Of a stretch of DNA of 64,000 bases, positions 31,768-45,800 are shown in pieces. The stretch lies in assembly GCA_033060915.1 (NCBI GenBank), contig CM065378.1, positions 3,963,001 through 4,027,000 on the forward strand, read 5' to 3'. The notes beneath the pieces are model-generated. The model worked only from the letters and a program-made list of their open reading frames with translations. It searched no databases and was not told the origin of the DNA. How positions within the stretch are numbered: position 1 is the stretch's first letter; the number at the start of each line of letters is the position of its first letter. The translations under genes and the position numbers were made by a program. This DNA is from Euryodendron excelsum (Eukaryota > Streptophyta > Magnoliopsida > Ericales > Pentaphylacaceae).

Positions 31768-34538
31768 CCATAACCCAATTACGAATAACCCTTAATCTAA
31801 ATATATTGAAAGTTTACACCTATTTTAGAATGTGTGAGACTAAAAGTTACTTTGGAAAATGAATAGTCTATTACTCAAGCCAATCTCAATAGATGAAATG
31901 AAAATCAAACTTTCAAATCTTGGTATGAGCTTTAAGGGCTCTTATTCCAAATGGACTTGTTGGATACTTCCCGACACACTGAGATGGACCCAAGTGTAGA
32001 CAATGGGTGGCCATGGCCCCCCTTACTTTGATGAAATTTCATTAGGACTATATAGATTTTGACTATTTACGAGAAAAAATGTGTGTTGGCCCCCCTACTT
32101 TGTGGGACGCTTTAGGTTTTGAGTATTTATAAGAAAATGAGTGTGTGTTGGCATTCTAAAATTCAAGAATTTTTACCTTAGTCTCCCAACTAAATTCAAA
32201 TTTTTTTACCTTAGACTTTTTAGAATTCAAAACTTTTTATCTTGGTCACCCCTTAACAAAATTCGTGGTTTCATCATTGTCGACATGTGTCGAATATGCA
32301 TTTAAATGTGTCCTATTATTCTTTTAATTTTTGTACAATTGGACACTCGACATGTTTATCACTTAGACCTATATGAAATACATTACAAATTTGAATGAAA
32401 TAGCTTCGGATGCAATGTTAATGAAAATAATATGGATTTGTCCCTATTAATATCTCCTCTACTAGACACTTAAATTTCATGAACTTTCTAAAATATATAT
32501 TAGGATTTACTATGTTTTATCACCAATTTTGGGAGATTGAGACATATAACTAGTAGTTGATGATGCTTTGTTTAGAATTAATTTTCTGAACAAACTAATG
32601 TGACAATGGTTCCAAAAGTTCAAAACCTCGAAGAGGTGGGGCAGTATTGGACTGTTGGGATATCCAACTATTCATTAGCAAAAAATTTAAATTCAAAAGT
32701 GACAGGTAACTGATTATTGATCGTATTATTTTTCTAACTCGAATTGTGTTTATAAAAAGTCAGCAAATCCAAGATAATATCTATATTGCTCAAAAATAAA
32801 AAGTCTGTCACCATTTAAGAAGGAAAAATGAAAAAAAGTTGGGATAATTATGCGTTACTACTATGTGGTTTGAGCAAAAATCACATGTCCCTTGTGGTTT
32901 AAAATAAGCAATCTTTTTCAACTGTTTGATTCTCCTATGGTGTCAAAATTAAATTTACTTTTTTGAGTTGTCTCTTTTTGTCAATTTCCCTAGTCATTGT
33001 GGAATTCATTTGCAATGTGAAACTTTGAAAGCTCCTCCAAAAGTCATTATGTTTTTGTGTAAAGCTAGCACGAATGCTTTACCTTCAAGGAAGAATCTAA
33101 AGGGAAAAAAAAAAAATTGTGGATGATCATTTGTAATATATAAAATAAATACATATGTAAAATTCAATCGTAATCAGTGGAGCATCTTCTTCATCTTTAT
33201 TCTTGGACAAATGGGAAACCTGGTTGTTTTTTGGATTAATATCGGACAGAAACCCGGAGGATTCTGAACCAACTATGTCTGGTTTTGGTTTTTTATAATT
33301 ATTTTTAATTTCTTGAAATAGAAAAACGAAAATTAATATGAAATTGTATAGCTGATTGTTTTTTAAAACTATTTTAGGAAATTTCTTGAAGCACCCCATT
33401 TTTAGGAAACATTTTAAAAATGTTTTGTGGATTCTCTATAAATGTCTTGTTACAAAATTGAAAATGGTTATGTGTTTAAGAACTTCTCATTATTTTTACT
33501 TCTAAGTACAAAAAGTGTTGACAAAAATAAGAATAAATATTTTGCAACCAAATCCACGTTTTCGTCCAATCACAGGTAAGGAACACAACTAAATTTCATC
33601 TCATAGCTAAACCTCGGTTTGTTTAGAATTAAAAAAGTTCGATTGTTTGAAAATTTTTGATTTTAAAAAAAGAGATTCCAAATCATAAGAAAAAAGTTAT
33701 AAATTAACATTCGAGATTTTGTCTTCGAAATTATTTTTCGTGAGTGGGAGAATGGAAGAATTGGGTCACATGTTCAAAAAAAAAAAAAAATCAAATATTT
33801 GTCAGTCTCTTCCTCTCCATTGTCAATTTCGATGAAGAAGAGTCATAATTTCTTAGTCTCTCCATCACTTTTAATGTCTAAATTACTTATGTGATTTTAT
33901 TAAAAACTATCTTACTCTTATGTTTTTATCCAAATAACAACTAGGGCTAGAATAATTTCTTTACAAAGAATTTAGTTCGTACCTAACAAATGAAAAATTA
34001 AGAAAATAAAATTTTCATCATTAAATATTTTTCAAAAAAAAGTTTCTTAAAATAATTTATTTTTTCTTATAAAACAAACGGAGCCCAAGGAAAACAAATC
34101 CAATAGAAACGTAGAAAAATTGCAATTATGTCTGATTTTGAAAGAACAGGAAAAAAAGGCTCTAGCCTTCATATCTTTAGCCATATGACCAAACATCAGT
34201 AAATGAAAAACGGGTTTTGTATTATCAAAAAATGAGGAGTTTGTCCTAATGTTCGATCTTTTTATAAAAAATGTTTGGTTCGCAAAGAAGGGGGATGGAA
34301 AGTGCCAGGAAAATTATTTTATTTTATTTTAAATTTTTAAAAAAAATTACAACTATTAAAAAATAGAAAAACCATACCTTCGTTCCCTTAAACTGTCGAT
34401 CGTCTTACTCGCCCCGCCCCAAAATCCAAATAACCCAAATGAAAGCCGGAATCAAATTATAAAAATATTAAAAACCATAAAGAGAAAACTCGAAACTGCA
34501 ACCCAACCCTCTCCCCAAACCCCTACTTATTTTACCTG
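31768..34538. other. Intergenic region upstream of THO2
   Basis: AT-rich with no supported gene. A partial tandem duplication of TTGGCCCCCCTACTTTG-type blocks lies at about 32010-32160. A fragment at about 32840-32960 (TATGTGGTTTGAGCAAAAAT, CCCTTGTGGTTT) resembles a dispersed plant repeat. An A-rich homopolymer lies near 33777-33791. Confidence 0.45.
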
Positions 34539-34548
34539 AAACCCTAAA
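34539..34548 (+). promoter_or_regulatory. Telo-box upstream of THO2
   Basis: AAACCCTAAA lies about 140 bp before the start codon, in the probable 5' UTR or core promoter. Telo-boxes are common near the start of plant housekeeping and translation or RNA-processing genes. No clear TATA box was fixed. Confidence 0.5.
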
Positions 34549-34687
34549 TAAAGTTTCATTTTCTCTCAGTTAACCATCAAAATTTCCCAAATTTTGAGTT
34601 TAACACTACTTTATCATTCTCTATGAATCACTTAACCCCTAAAATCGAGGAACCATAGGGTCCGTTCTTGTTCTTCTTTTCACAACC

Positions 34688-37600
34688 ATGTCTCTTCCGC
34701 CAGTAGATTGCATATACGTTACGCAAGACTGTATTCGAGAATGGAAGAGCGGAAACCCTAGCTTCAAGGCCCCGAATCCTGTCCCAATGCTTCGGTTTCT
34801 CTTTGAGCTTTGTTGGATCATGGTATATATTCCTTTATGAAATGAGTTTAGCTTAATTTGTGTTTTCATGGGTTTTTGTATTGAATTATGTGCGTTTTTA
34901 TTGTTGGACGATTGTATGTGTTCTGGTGTAAATGGGTTTAGCTCAGTGTGTTTTTCATGGTTTTTTTTTTTTTTTTGGAATGCATTATGGGTGTTTTTGT
35001 CCTTAGGCTTGCGGGGAAATGCCGATTCAGAAGTGTAAAGTGGCGTTAGACTCGGTTGTGTTTTTGGATGAAGTCTCGGATGAAGAAATAGGTTCAAATT
35101 TTGTTGATGTTGTGACCCAAATGGCTCAAGATGTGAGTTCTATATTTAGTTTTGCAATTACTTAATTGGTAGGTGATTTAATTTTGATTTGCGGTAACTG
35201 TTTTTGTTTTGTAATATTATGCATATAGAAATGTGTTTCATGTTGTGGCATTTATGTGTTGGAGCTGAAGTCTATGAATCATTGCCTTCAAATGGGACTT
35301 CTCTGTGTTGCCTTTTAGTTAAGCACTGTGGGCATGTGATAGGGTTTGAGTTGATGGAAAGTGTAGGTGTGTGAAATTGTGGTCAGCAAGTTATTGAGAT
35401 TTTGTTTTGCTAATACTCCATTTCTCCTCCTAATTAGCAACTCCATCGCTTTTGATATCAGGGTTTTGGAGACTAAATGTGAGAACTAAGCAGTGACAAC
35501 CTGAGCTACTGGTGTGCTGCTAACAATGTGATTAAGAAGCATTCCTTTTTAAAAAATCTATTTAATTTGCTGTGATCAGATTTTGGCATTTGAATCACAG
35601 CGGAACTCTAATTTCTTTGTTTTTTTTCCATTCCTTAATCTAATAGCATAATTCTGTAGCCCTACGCTTTCTCCAACTCTATTGGTCTTCAGTTTAATGG
35701 CTTCTTGAAATCCCATCAACTTATCACTTGTAAGCTAGTCAATTCTAACCCATTTTCTTCTACAAACCCCACAGCCTCTATTTCACCCGTTTGAAGCCTT
35801 AAACCTAAAAGTTTTTCATAGCTAAAGCCCCTTATAAATCTAATTTTACACACAACTGAAGTCTCCTGTTTTATGTCGATGAGATCTGCTCTATTTGCTA
35901 AAGTACCATCAAGAGTCGTGTGAAGGCTCCATAACCTTCTAAGCATTTACCAATTAGGTGTTATGAGACTTGTGATCAAATAAGGCTCCAACTTTATTGC
36001 AACTAAAGCGATAGACTGCAACTCAATAAAATTTTTGTGCTCAAAATAGAACTCTAACACTAGGAAACATTAACAAAAAATAGCACTCTAGAGAAATGGG
36101 GACTGGTAGAATTAATGGAAACTTTTTTTTTTTCCCTGTTTGACAAGTGAATTTTGTCATATAAAAAATAAACCAAAGGGGGAGCTCTGTGCATGCAGTA
36201 TATATGCAAGAGAAAACTATATCTCTTGGCCTTTTTAGTACTTGTGTAAAGTCCATTAAACTATGCAATCAGCCACTGCCTTTGGGAAAGCCCAAGTTAC
36301 ACAAAAAATGATCATCACTATTGACAGCATTTCCCATGCCAACTTGCCATGAATAAGAAGATGGTCCGTCCACCAACCACCTCCTACACATCCAAAAATC
36401 AATTAGGAATGATTTTTCCTTCTTTTGATTAGGTTGTCAATGATCAGATTCTTCTCATGAGCTGCCCCTCACCAAAGAATGCGACCTTAGAAGGGACTAA
36501 TACCACAAAACTTTCTGAATTCCTAAAATGACTTGTAATTGTTTAAAATTCCTATGTTATACCATAACTGAAAGGAACTCACTAGTGGATGTACAATGTG
36601 AACTATTTATGTAGGCTAGTATTCTCTGTGCCCCCTCGCATCCTGTTGAAAGGGAAATGTTTATATTGGTAATTTTAATTTGTTTAACTTATGAAAAAAT
36701 TGGTAATTTTAATTTGTTTAAAGTATGCCAACTCATCCACCACCTCCTAGAATTTGTGCGCTGGATGATTCTATGTAATTGGTAAGAGAGAAGGAAGATG
36801 GTGTAAATGATGTAATGGGAGATGTATGCACATGGCTAGTCCACACACCTAGTTTGTTTAAAAGTTGAATATTTCCAATTTAAAACATACATTTTCCAGT
36901 TGTAGCAGATCTAGCTCTGAGGTTCACTATTTTTTTCCTTCCTTGGAAAGAGGTGAAGGATATTTCTTGTGATTCTTCTATTGATGCTTTTGTTTAGTGA
37001 CTAACTATTGTTGAATAGATTCCATGGCAGCCCACAATTTTCTAACACAATTTTGTTCTACTTATAAGCTTTCATTAACCTTTTTTTGCAGCTTACAATG
37101 CCTGGAGAGTATCGTGCTCGTCTCATTAAATTGGTTAGTGTTCGGGAAAAAAAAGTTATCTTGTTTCATGGATGACATCCTTTGTTTTCCTAGCATAATT
37201 ATTGCATTTGAATTTATATTGTTGACCTTTCTGGCAAGGAAAGGGTGTGTTGTCTCTGTACCTTGCTGTGTCTTTCTTATATCTTTATCCCTTAGTGTAC
37301 TTTGGTTTCTTATTACTGAGGCTTTAAATCTTGGAATTTGGGCTTGACTCTGGTCTCTTTCTGCTGGTTTATGAAATTCCACTTAATTATGAGCACAAAA
37401 TGTCCACTCAATTAATGGAAGTTAATGCTCTTATATCAAGTTAGAGTCCAGCTCTTTGGAATTGGAATGTTTTCAAGTAAACCATACTTGTGAATAAATC
37501 AGATTTGTATCCAACAAAGGCAAAAGAAGAGGAAGAGTGTGAGGCCCCATTTTTTTTTCTTTTTTTTTTTTTTTTGGGGGGGGGTTGGGGGTTGAAGTTG

Positions 37601-40600
37601 GAGTGGGGGAGAGAGAATAAAAAAGAAAAGGGAAAAAAAATAAAGAAGACGTGCAATCCTTTGATCTCCTTTAGGGGGTTGAAGACCAAAAAAGGCCATT
37701 ACCCAATCTCAAAGCATTATGGCAAAACCATCAAAAGATGCATGCTCTTACAAAAACAAGAATATCTGCAACATTCATGAAGTCATGAAGGGTTTGTTAA
37801 AAACATGTTGTGTTTCCTGCTTTTGTTATAATGCTTCGAGTATACAGACCATTTTGGCTGTCATGCATTGAGAATATCTGTGAGACACACGAAGTCATAA
37901 CTCATTTGCATCATTTTAGTAGCCCTTTCTGGGTATGACTGGGTAGGACCATAAATGTATTTTTCATGTATATGACAATCGTAATGCGTAATTTTGTATT
38001 GTTTCTGCCTTTGACCAAAAGTGGGAAAGGCCACAGAAGACATCTGTTTCAAACCTTTATCAGCTTATTCTGTCTTCACCTTTTGAGAGCTGTTTTCCCT
38101 CTCCAGTCTCCTCCCTATCTGAGTTATTTCTTTGTGGTTATGTTGGTGCCCCATATAAAGACTGAATGTGTGAAAGGGAAACGACAAAAGTGGCATTATA
38201 AGAGATATTGCACTATTTGCTTAAAAACCACATGGATTAGGGAACATATGCTGAAAAGTTGGCGTATGTTAACTTTCTGGCTTGCGGTGCTTCTTACTTG
38301 ATGTAATGGTAATCATTCTAGATATTCCAGCATTTGAGAATTACCCTACATGGCTAAAAAAATATTGTGATATATATGTCTACTAGTATGAATACATATT
38401 TGTAGGTTTGTTAATGGGGTTTTTGCTAATGCCAAATATGTCACATATATTGAATATTAGCATTAATCTAAGAAGCACGGATACAGACACGGACACAGAT
38501 ACGGACACAGATACGGATACGGGACACGGCAATTTCAAAAAATAGGGGACACAGATACGGCGGGGACACGGCAAAAAATTATTATTTTTATATATTTTAT
38601 TTTTTATGTCTATAAATATAGCATTCACCTACCACCAAAAATATTAAAAAATTCAATACTCAATATAATAGACAACAGGTCATCAATTCATCATCCATCA
38701 AGCACAGATAAAAACACAAGTTAAAGAAGATTATCATCCAATACATCATTAGATTCATTACTATCTAAAGCATGAACTAGCAAGCATCCAACTTTCACCA
38801 AAAAAAAAAAAAATAGCAGTGGCAGGTAAGCAGTACCAATTTATTTAGTTGATTTTGCAGGGCAGTACCCACAATGAACATAAGTAGTAGTGAAACAAGT
38901 AGCAGAAAGGGCAGTGAATAAGAAAAATAAGAACAAAAAAAGAAGGAAAAAAGAAGAAATATAGTAGCAGTAGTTTGGACAGTGAAGAAGAAGAAGAAGA
39001 AATGTTTTGATTTGGGATATTTTGTACATTTTATATTGAAGTTAAGAAAATTAAAAAATATTCCCCATTTAAAAATTTTCATAATTACATTTTAACCCCT
39101 GCCGTGTCCTAAACGTGTCCCAGCCGTGTCCTCGACGTGTCCCAGCCGTGTCCCCGGCGTGTCCACAGCTTAAAAAAAAAAAAAAAAAACAGGACACGCC
39201 ACCTGGCGTGTCCGACACGTATTTTGGCGTGTCCTAGGAGTATCCGTGTCCGCGATGTGTCCGACACGCAAACGGCACCCTAAACGGTGTGTCCGTGCTT
39301 CCTAGGCATTAATCATACTATCATATATGTAATCTATATGATGCCTCAATATGTCAGATATAATGTCAATTCAGAGGGCAATTAACTGAGGTTTGCTATT
39401 GTACTTTTGAACTTCAATTATTCCGAAATGAAAAGTTTCTTGAGTTTTTTTTTAATTTTATATTTTAGATTGTGTAATCCACCCGAGAATTGTTAATACC
39501 AAGTTATATGTAAATTTTGCATTTGTTTAACTCAATATGGCACACCTTGGTGTTGTAGGCTTCTAGGAATATGATGTTCTAGTTTCATAGAAGAAGGTTG
39601 CCTCTTGCCTTCAATCAATTCAAACCATTTGAAACTGTGTTTCTCCAGTTTCAGTTTCTTGATAACCTCATGGAGTGTTCCTCCTCTGTCTATATATATA
39701 TATGTATGTATTAATATAAAGACAAACCAATAATATGGAAAGAAAAGGATGATAGTTCAAAGCAAGGGAGGATGAGAAATCCCTCCTGAATGGATCTACA
39801 ACAGGGAACTACCAAAGCTACAATGGGCAGGATAGCCGTCATGTTGACAAACTCAACCTCCTGCAAATTTATCATGAGTGCAATATTCTAGTAGATATGT
39901 TATTTCTGTGCTCTAACACATGCTTAATTAGATGAAGGCTCAGGATGCGTCCATCTGTTGCTTGTTCTGCTATTTTATGTTCTCATATCCATATAATGTT
40001 ATTTATTCATTTTGCTTTGTACTTGTTTCTTCTTTTGCTCCTCCCTAGGCAAAATGGCTGGTGGAATCTGCATTAGTTCCATTGAGGTTTTTTCAGGAGC
40101 GCTGTGAGGTGAATTCTTGTTCCAAATCTTACACTCCTGCTTTATACATTCAATAGCAGAAAGAAAAAAGTGAGAAGAAATTTACACTATGCATCATGTG
40201 TTGTAGGAAGAATTTTTATGGGAGTGTGAAATGATCAAGATAAAGGCTGCAGATTTAAAGTCTAAAGAGGTATGCAGATCACAGTCCTCTAGTTGCTTAC
40301 TTCAATTATGGTGATACAGGTTCTAAGGTTCTTCTGACTTCTATGTATCACTTAATGCAATTTGTATCTGTTGTAACAAATTGTGGTAAGATGAAAGATG
40401 TGGTGCTACAAATGAATTGAGTTGTTCATGAGCAGCTTGGATTCGGCTTGCTTATGGCTAGTTTAGGCTCATTTGTCTATTTTGTTTAACCGTGCTCGAG
40501 GTACACTTCCAAGCTTATTAGTAAACAGGCTGAGCTTGAGCAGTGCTGGGCTAGCCTGGATTAACTCAGCTGGGTAACTTTTTTCTTTTGCCATCAAACA

Positions 40601-42608
40601 GCTCGGTACCAAAGAGGCACAGCTAAGAAATTGTGCACTAAAAGGCATATCTTGATTAGTGAAATTAAATTCCAGTAAAACATACCCAAAAGGGGCTCGG
40701 CTTGTTAACTGTTTTTGATGAGTAAGAGTGGGCTTGGCTCAGCTCAGCTTGGTGCTGCACCATACACATTTGTAGTCACTATATGGCCATCACCATCAAT
40801 TTTCTTGATGCTCAAGTGTATAATATGTGATGTAAGTGATTAAATTATTCATTTTGGGAATTGAAATAGAAAAAGGTTGGGAAACTGAATGTTGAGAGAA
40901 GAGGCAAGAAGAGAGAGGACGAGGAGAGGGGAGAGAGAAAGAGAGATGTATCCAAATGAATGAGCAGGATTTCCTTATATTTGGCAGCTCATTCATGATG
41001 ACACTGATTTAGTTTGGAAATTGAAGTGTCATCCTCTTCTTTTTTATTTTGTAAAACCTTTTTAGAAATACTCAGTTCCATGTTTTTGTGAAAAAATTTT
41101 CAGAGATGATTCACAGTATTTTAAGTTTGAAGGCTATGATCTGATAATCTGCATATGGAAATTTGGGTTTCTACATAGCTCTCCAAAGTTGTCAATTTTT
41201 AATGTGGGTTTAATTTTGACCTGTCCTGAGAAGCGCAAATACCTGGGACAAGGGTTCAACATGATAGAAACATGAAGACGTGGCAATTCTAAGAAATTTA
41301 GAACAAGGACATTCTTTTTTTGGGATATGTAAATTAGGACAAGGACATTGTGAAAAATAAATAAATATTTTATATTTTTTTTAAAAATTAAGAAGATACT
41401 CATCTTCTATGTTTTTATCTTTGAAGTGATGTAGCGCTAAATCCTATGTTCATGTTGAAATTCATGAATAAAATGTCAAATAAGTATGTTTTAACAATCA
41501 TAGTACAAAATATGTAAAGAATATAGCACAGCTATGGAATTCGGAAAAGAGGAAAGAAAAGGTTAAGAGCTAAGGTTGTTTTAATGCACCTTTGCTCAGT
41601 TGGATAGAGCTGTCTTATTTTCTAGCTTGAGTAGCTTTTGTTGTCATTTTCTTCTTGTTTTTCTTTTTTGGCTTCTCTCTCTCTCTCTCTATATATATAT
41701 AGATATATATATATATATATATGTTTATTTCATACACAATTTGGGAGGAGAGTGGGCTTCATTTGATCAGTATATATCCCCTATTCTTTGAATCTGTATT
41801 TTTTGTTCTTTTGATCTATGGCCTCCTTTATTTTTTTTGGACTTGTGCGATAGCCCAAACGTGCCTCGTGCATGTCCAATCTATACGAGTGTCTGTTTTA
41901 GAAAAAATTATAAAAATAGTAGGTCATATTTGGACGCATGTTTGACATGTGTCAGTGTGTGTCCAACACATGTTGTGTTTTTGATGTGTGTCAGACAGAG
42001 GTTCGTCACCCTAAGAGGTGTGTCCATGATTCTGAGTATCTATTAGTTGGTTGAGCATTGATATGGAACCAGGACTGCCTCTTCTTCATCATCATTCCTT
42101 GAGAAAAGATATATTGATGAATTGATGAACTCATCCATGGAGCTTGGGCTTGAGCTTGGCTGTGTACAATGCGAGAGGAGCTTGTGCTGGATTAGCCAAG
42201 CTTGATTGGAGCTCAAGCCAAGCCTAAACATTGTGAAATTCAGTTGAGCTGCACTCAAGCAGTTCAATACGTAACTCGGTTTGGTTCATTCTCAACCCAG
42301 ATGAGATGGATATAAAACATTCATCCAGACTCTTTAATCATTGTTCATTATAAGTGAAAATATTTTGTGAGTTTACAGTTGTTGCTCCTTATGCTGAACA
42401 GCCAAGTCAAGGAATCTTGTATCTTGACATCCATAAGTAAAATAATGAGAGATGCATAATGAGTTTGGAATGAAGTTCAATAGTTTTTAGTTATTTTCCT
42501 CTAATGTTCTTATGCTTCTTATTTCAGGTTAGAGTAAACACTCGTCTGCTTTATCAGCAAACGAAATTTAACCTTCTTAGGGAAGAGAGTGAGGGCTATG
42601 CCAAGCTG
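34688..42608 (+). CDS. THO2: THO complex subunit 2 (THO2), exons 1-6
   Basis: THO2 is the large scaffold subunit of the nuclear THO/TREX complex, which couples transcription to mRNP assembly and export; in plants it also affects small-RNA production. Exons: 34688-34822, 35007-35132, 37092-37133, 40049-40108, 40207-40269, 42528-42608. All are phase 0 with GT donors and AG acceptors. The start ATG at 34688 gives MSLPPVDC, matching the plant family start. Other recognised stretches are [54 protein letters not shown] and [18 protein letters not shown]. Intron sizes are 184, 1959, 2915, 98 and 2258 bp. No stop or frameshift is seen, so the gene looks intact. It continues at 48121. Confidence 0.95.
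35133..37091 (+). other. THO2 intron 2
   Basis: A 1.96-kb AT-rich intron. No transposon end or ORF is supported. A short direct duplication (TTGGTAATTTTAATTTGTTTAA) occurs near 36668-36720. Confidence 0.6.
37134..40048 (+). other. THO2 intron 3
   Basis: A 2.9-kb intron. It carries a T-run followed by a G-run near 37560-37588, the MULE-like element at 38469-39305, and a short (TA)n near 39692-39706. The remainder is plain AT-rich sequence. Confidence 0.6.
38469..39305. mobile_element. MULE-like small transposon, copy 1 (837 bp, 9-bp duplication)
   Basis: Ends are TAAGAAGCACGGATAC and GTGTCCGTGCTTCCTAG, inverted. The flanking GCATTAATC is identical on both sides (38460-38468 and 39306-39314), a 9-bp duplication as made by Mutator-type elements. 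Sub-terminal parts are arrays of GACACGG/CCGTGTCC words; the middle is AT-rich without a transposase. Confidence 0.82.
41215..42035. mobile_element. Possible decayed MULE-like copy in intron 5
   Basis: The left part reads CTGAGAAGCGCAAATACC. The right part has GTGTCCAACACATG, CACCCTAAGAGGTGTGTCC and ATGATTCTGAG, matching the right sub-terminal pattern of copy 1 (CACCCTAAACGGTGTGTCC). No target duplication was found, so the borders are approximate. Confidence 0.4.
41587..41612 (+). ncRNA. tRNA-like 5' half (A box), probably a tRNA or SINE remnant
   Basis: GCACCTTTGCTCAGTTGGATAGAGC has a tRNA D-arm (GCTC/GAGC around AGTTGGATA) and an A box. No B box or acceptor partner follows, so it is not a functional tRNA. 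Confidence 0.35.
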
Positions 42609-42812
42609 GTATGATCATTTCTGAAGTAGTTTCTTTATGTTATAAATTTTGTTAATGTTCTACTTGATTGTTCTTTGCTTGTTGTTCTTCACAATGTTGT
42701 AGATGTCGATTGTAAGGGGATGTTTTTTTGGATTTTTTATTTTACTCTTGCATATAGTGATTCTTCTTTTCTCCTAAAGAAAACATAGGGTTTTTATTGA
42801 AGCAATTGATCT

Positions 42813-45800
42813 TTATTTTTTTTTTGATAAATAAAATTATCATAGAAGGCGCTAAAAGGAGCGCTACCTATATACAAAAGCCATTCAGAACAGCTCAACG
42901 CGAAAGTTAAGCTCAACTATGAATTCTATAAGAGAAAAGGAGGATTCACAAAGATTCCCTTTACACCAAAAATAAAAGTTATGCAAAAAACAAGATTTCA
43001 GCTTATGTACTTCCATGGACATATATTCAAAAGTGTGCCTATTCCTTTCTCTCCAGATGCACCACATGATGCGAAGAAGCGCTATTCTCCATACTTTCTT
43101 CTTCCTTTTTGCCCTACACCTCGCGTTCTAGTGTTCCATAAGCTTGAGGATTGAATTTGGCATAATCCAATGCACTCCACAAATTGAAAAAAGCATGTTC
43201 CACAGCGCCTTAGCAACGTCGCAATGAATCATCAAATGATCCACCGATTCCTCTGCCTTTTTACACATACAACACCAATTAGGAAATTTGAACCCTCTCT
43301 TGACTAAATTGTCTATGGTGAGAATGGAGCTTAGGGCTGCTGTCCACACAAAAAAAGCAACCTTTGTCGGAGCTCCGGCTCCCCATCGTTCTTTCCTTTT
43401 TTCTTTCTATAGTAGAGATAGTCACACGTAATGATAGATCATGGCCATATTATTAAAAGCTTGTGGTAAGAATGGAAACCTGTTCCTCCCTCCTCCAGAA
43501 ATGAGGGAATAGAGGGACTTAACTGAAAACTTCCCATTGTTATGCTTCCATTTCATGAGATCTATTGCACCCCTATGCACCTCAACATCATACAAACAAG
43601 TGAACAACTCCGAAACACCCTCTAGTTCCCAATCTTGAAAAGGCTTAATAAACAGAGGCTCCCAAACAACCCCCGCACCGGTAAAACTCAAGTAATCTGC
43701 TACCTTCGCTTCCTTGTTAGCTGCAATACTACACAGATTTGGGAAGACCATAGCTAAAGGAGTGTCAGAACACCAGACATCCCACCAAAAGTGAACTCGG
43801 CTTCCCTCGCCTACTGCAAGTGCCAGCTGTTTGGAAAACACATCCCAACCTTTCCTAATGCCTCTCCACAAACCCACCCCATATGGAGCCCTTACTTCCT
43901 CAGAAGTCCATCCTCCATTAAGAACATCATACTTTCAGTCAATCACCCTTCTCCATAGATGACCTTCCTCCTCTGTATATCTCCACAACCATTTGCCTAA
44001 CAGTGTCTAGTTAAAAAATGCTGAAAGCATCTTATACCAAGCCCACCTTGATCAGTCGGTTTGCAAATGTTATTCCACCTCACAAGATGGAACTTGAACT
44101 CCTCACCCAACCCTTCCTACAAGAACTGGCTTTGAAGCCTTACCAACCTTTTCTCCACTAAAGCAGACATGGTAAATAAAAACATAAAATTAGTTGGCAA
44201 GCTGGACAGTATGCTTTTGATGAAAGTAACTTTATTCCCTTTTGAAAGATATTGTCACTTCCACCCTACAAGCCTTTTCTCAACCCTCTCAATAATATTG
44301 TCCCACACCGCTATGGCTTTGAAAGAAGAGCCCAAAGGCAAACCCAGATAAGTCGAAGGTAATACCCCCATTTTGAATCCTATAGAATCAGCCATCTCAT
44401 GAAGATCAGCCACACCACCAACGGGGATTAGTTCACTCTTGCTCAAGTTTACTTCTGGCTTGACATTGCCTCGAAACAAATTAGAACACACTGTAAATAT
44501 CCAAGCTATTCCTCCTCAGCATCGCAGAAAATAATGGTATCGTCTGCAAAAAGATGGTGCGAGACCTTTATTGCATCTCGATCCCTACCACTCACCTCAA
44601 ATCCCTTTATCATCCCACCATCCAACTTTCTTTAAGAATTTGCTAAGGGCTTCCATGACAATAATAAATAGCAACGGAGATAGAGGATCTCCTTGTCTCA
44701 ACCCTTTGGAACTCGGAAAGAAGCCAGAAGAGGAGCCATTCACAATCACTAAGAATCTGATTGTAGAAATGCACCACAGAATCCATTTCCTCCACTTGGC
44801 TCCGAACCCCATTCTTTCCAGAATATAGAGTAAAAAATCCCAGCTAACATGGTCATAAGCTCTCTCGATATCCAGCTTACATATGACTGCTGGAATCCCA
44901 CTTCTCAATCTTGAATCCACTACTTCGTTGGCAGCAAGAACTGCATCCAAGATCTGGCGCCCGCCTATAAAAGCATTCTGAGAATCCAAAATGACCTTGC
45001 CCACCACTTTTGTTAAACGCAGATCTAGAACCTTTGCTATTAGTTTGTATACACAACCCACAAGGCTGATTGGCTTGAAGTCCTTCAACTCTGTAGCTCC
45101 TCCTTTTTTGGGAACAAGGATGATGAAAGAGGCGTTAAGGCTCTTCTTTGTGGACCCATGCTCAAACAAATGTTGAAACACATCCATGATATTCTTTTTT
45201 ACCACATCCCAAGCTGCTAACAAAAAAGTTATTGTCACTCCATTTGGACCCGGAGCCTTATCCCCATTTCATGCTTTCAACGCTCCCAAAACTTCTTCCT
45301 CTAGAAAATCCATTTCCAAATCTTCTTTGTCAACATCTGAAATAGAATCAAAATCCAATCCATCCAATCGGGGTCTGTTAGGACAAACTTCTTTGTACAA
45401 TTGCTTATAAAACTGAACCACTCCATTTTGGATCTCTTCTTCATTAGTTGTCGCCACCCCGTCCATGATCAGACTTCCGATAAAGTTATGTCTTTTGTGA
45501 GCATTAGCCAACCAATGGAAAAATTTGGTATTCATGTCGCCTTCCTTTAGCCATAATCCTCTAGCTTTTTGCCTCCAACTTATGTCCTCCATTAGCACAA
45601 TACGACCCAACTCTGCCTTTGCTTCTTCCCTTATCAATGCATCCTCTTTTGAAAATCCTCCTCCTTCTTGCTTCCTGTCCCAAAGCATAATAGCCTCCAA
45701 AGTTTTAGATTTTTGAATCGATAAAGCACCAAAATTCTACCTTATTCCACTCTTAATGTCATTTTTTAGCAAAAATTTCTTGGCCACAACAACACTAGGA

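Larger units (their letters stand above)
40270..42527 (+). other. THO2 intron 5
   Basis: A 2.26-kb intron. It holds GCTC/GAGC-rich blocks at about 40430-40770 and 42120-42295 that resemble each other and probably derive from a dispersed repeat. It also holds a tRNA-like A-box half at 41587-41612, a (CT)n(TA)n tract at about 41676-41722, and a decayed relative of the GTGTCC-rich MULE-like family at about 41215-42035. Confidence 0.5.

Noticed and set aside
34639..35097. 152-codon minus-strand ORF opposite THO2 exons 1-2
   Set aside because: Shadow of the THO2 exons and intron 1; low-complexity translation.
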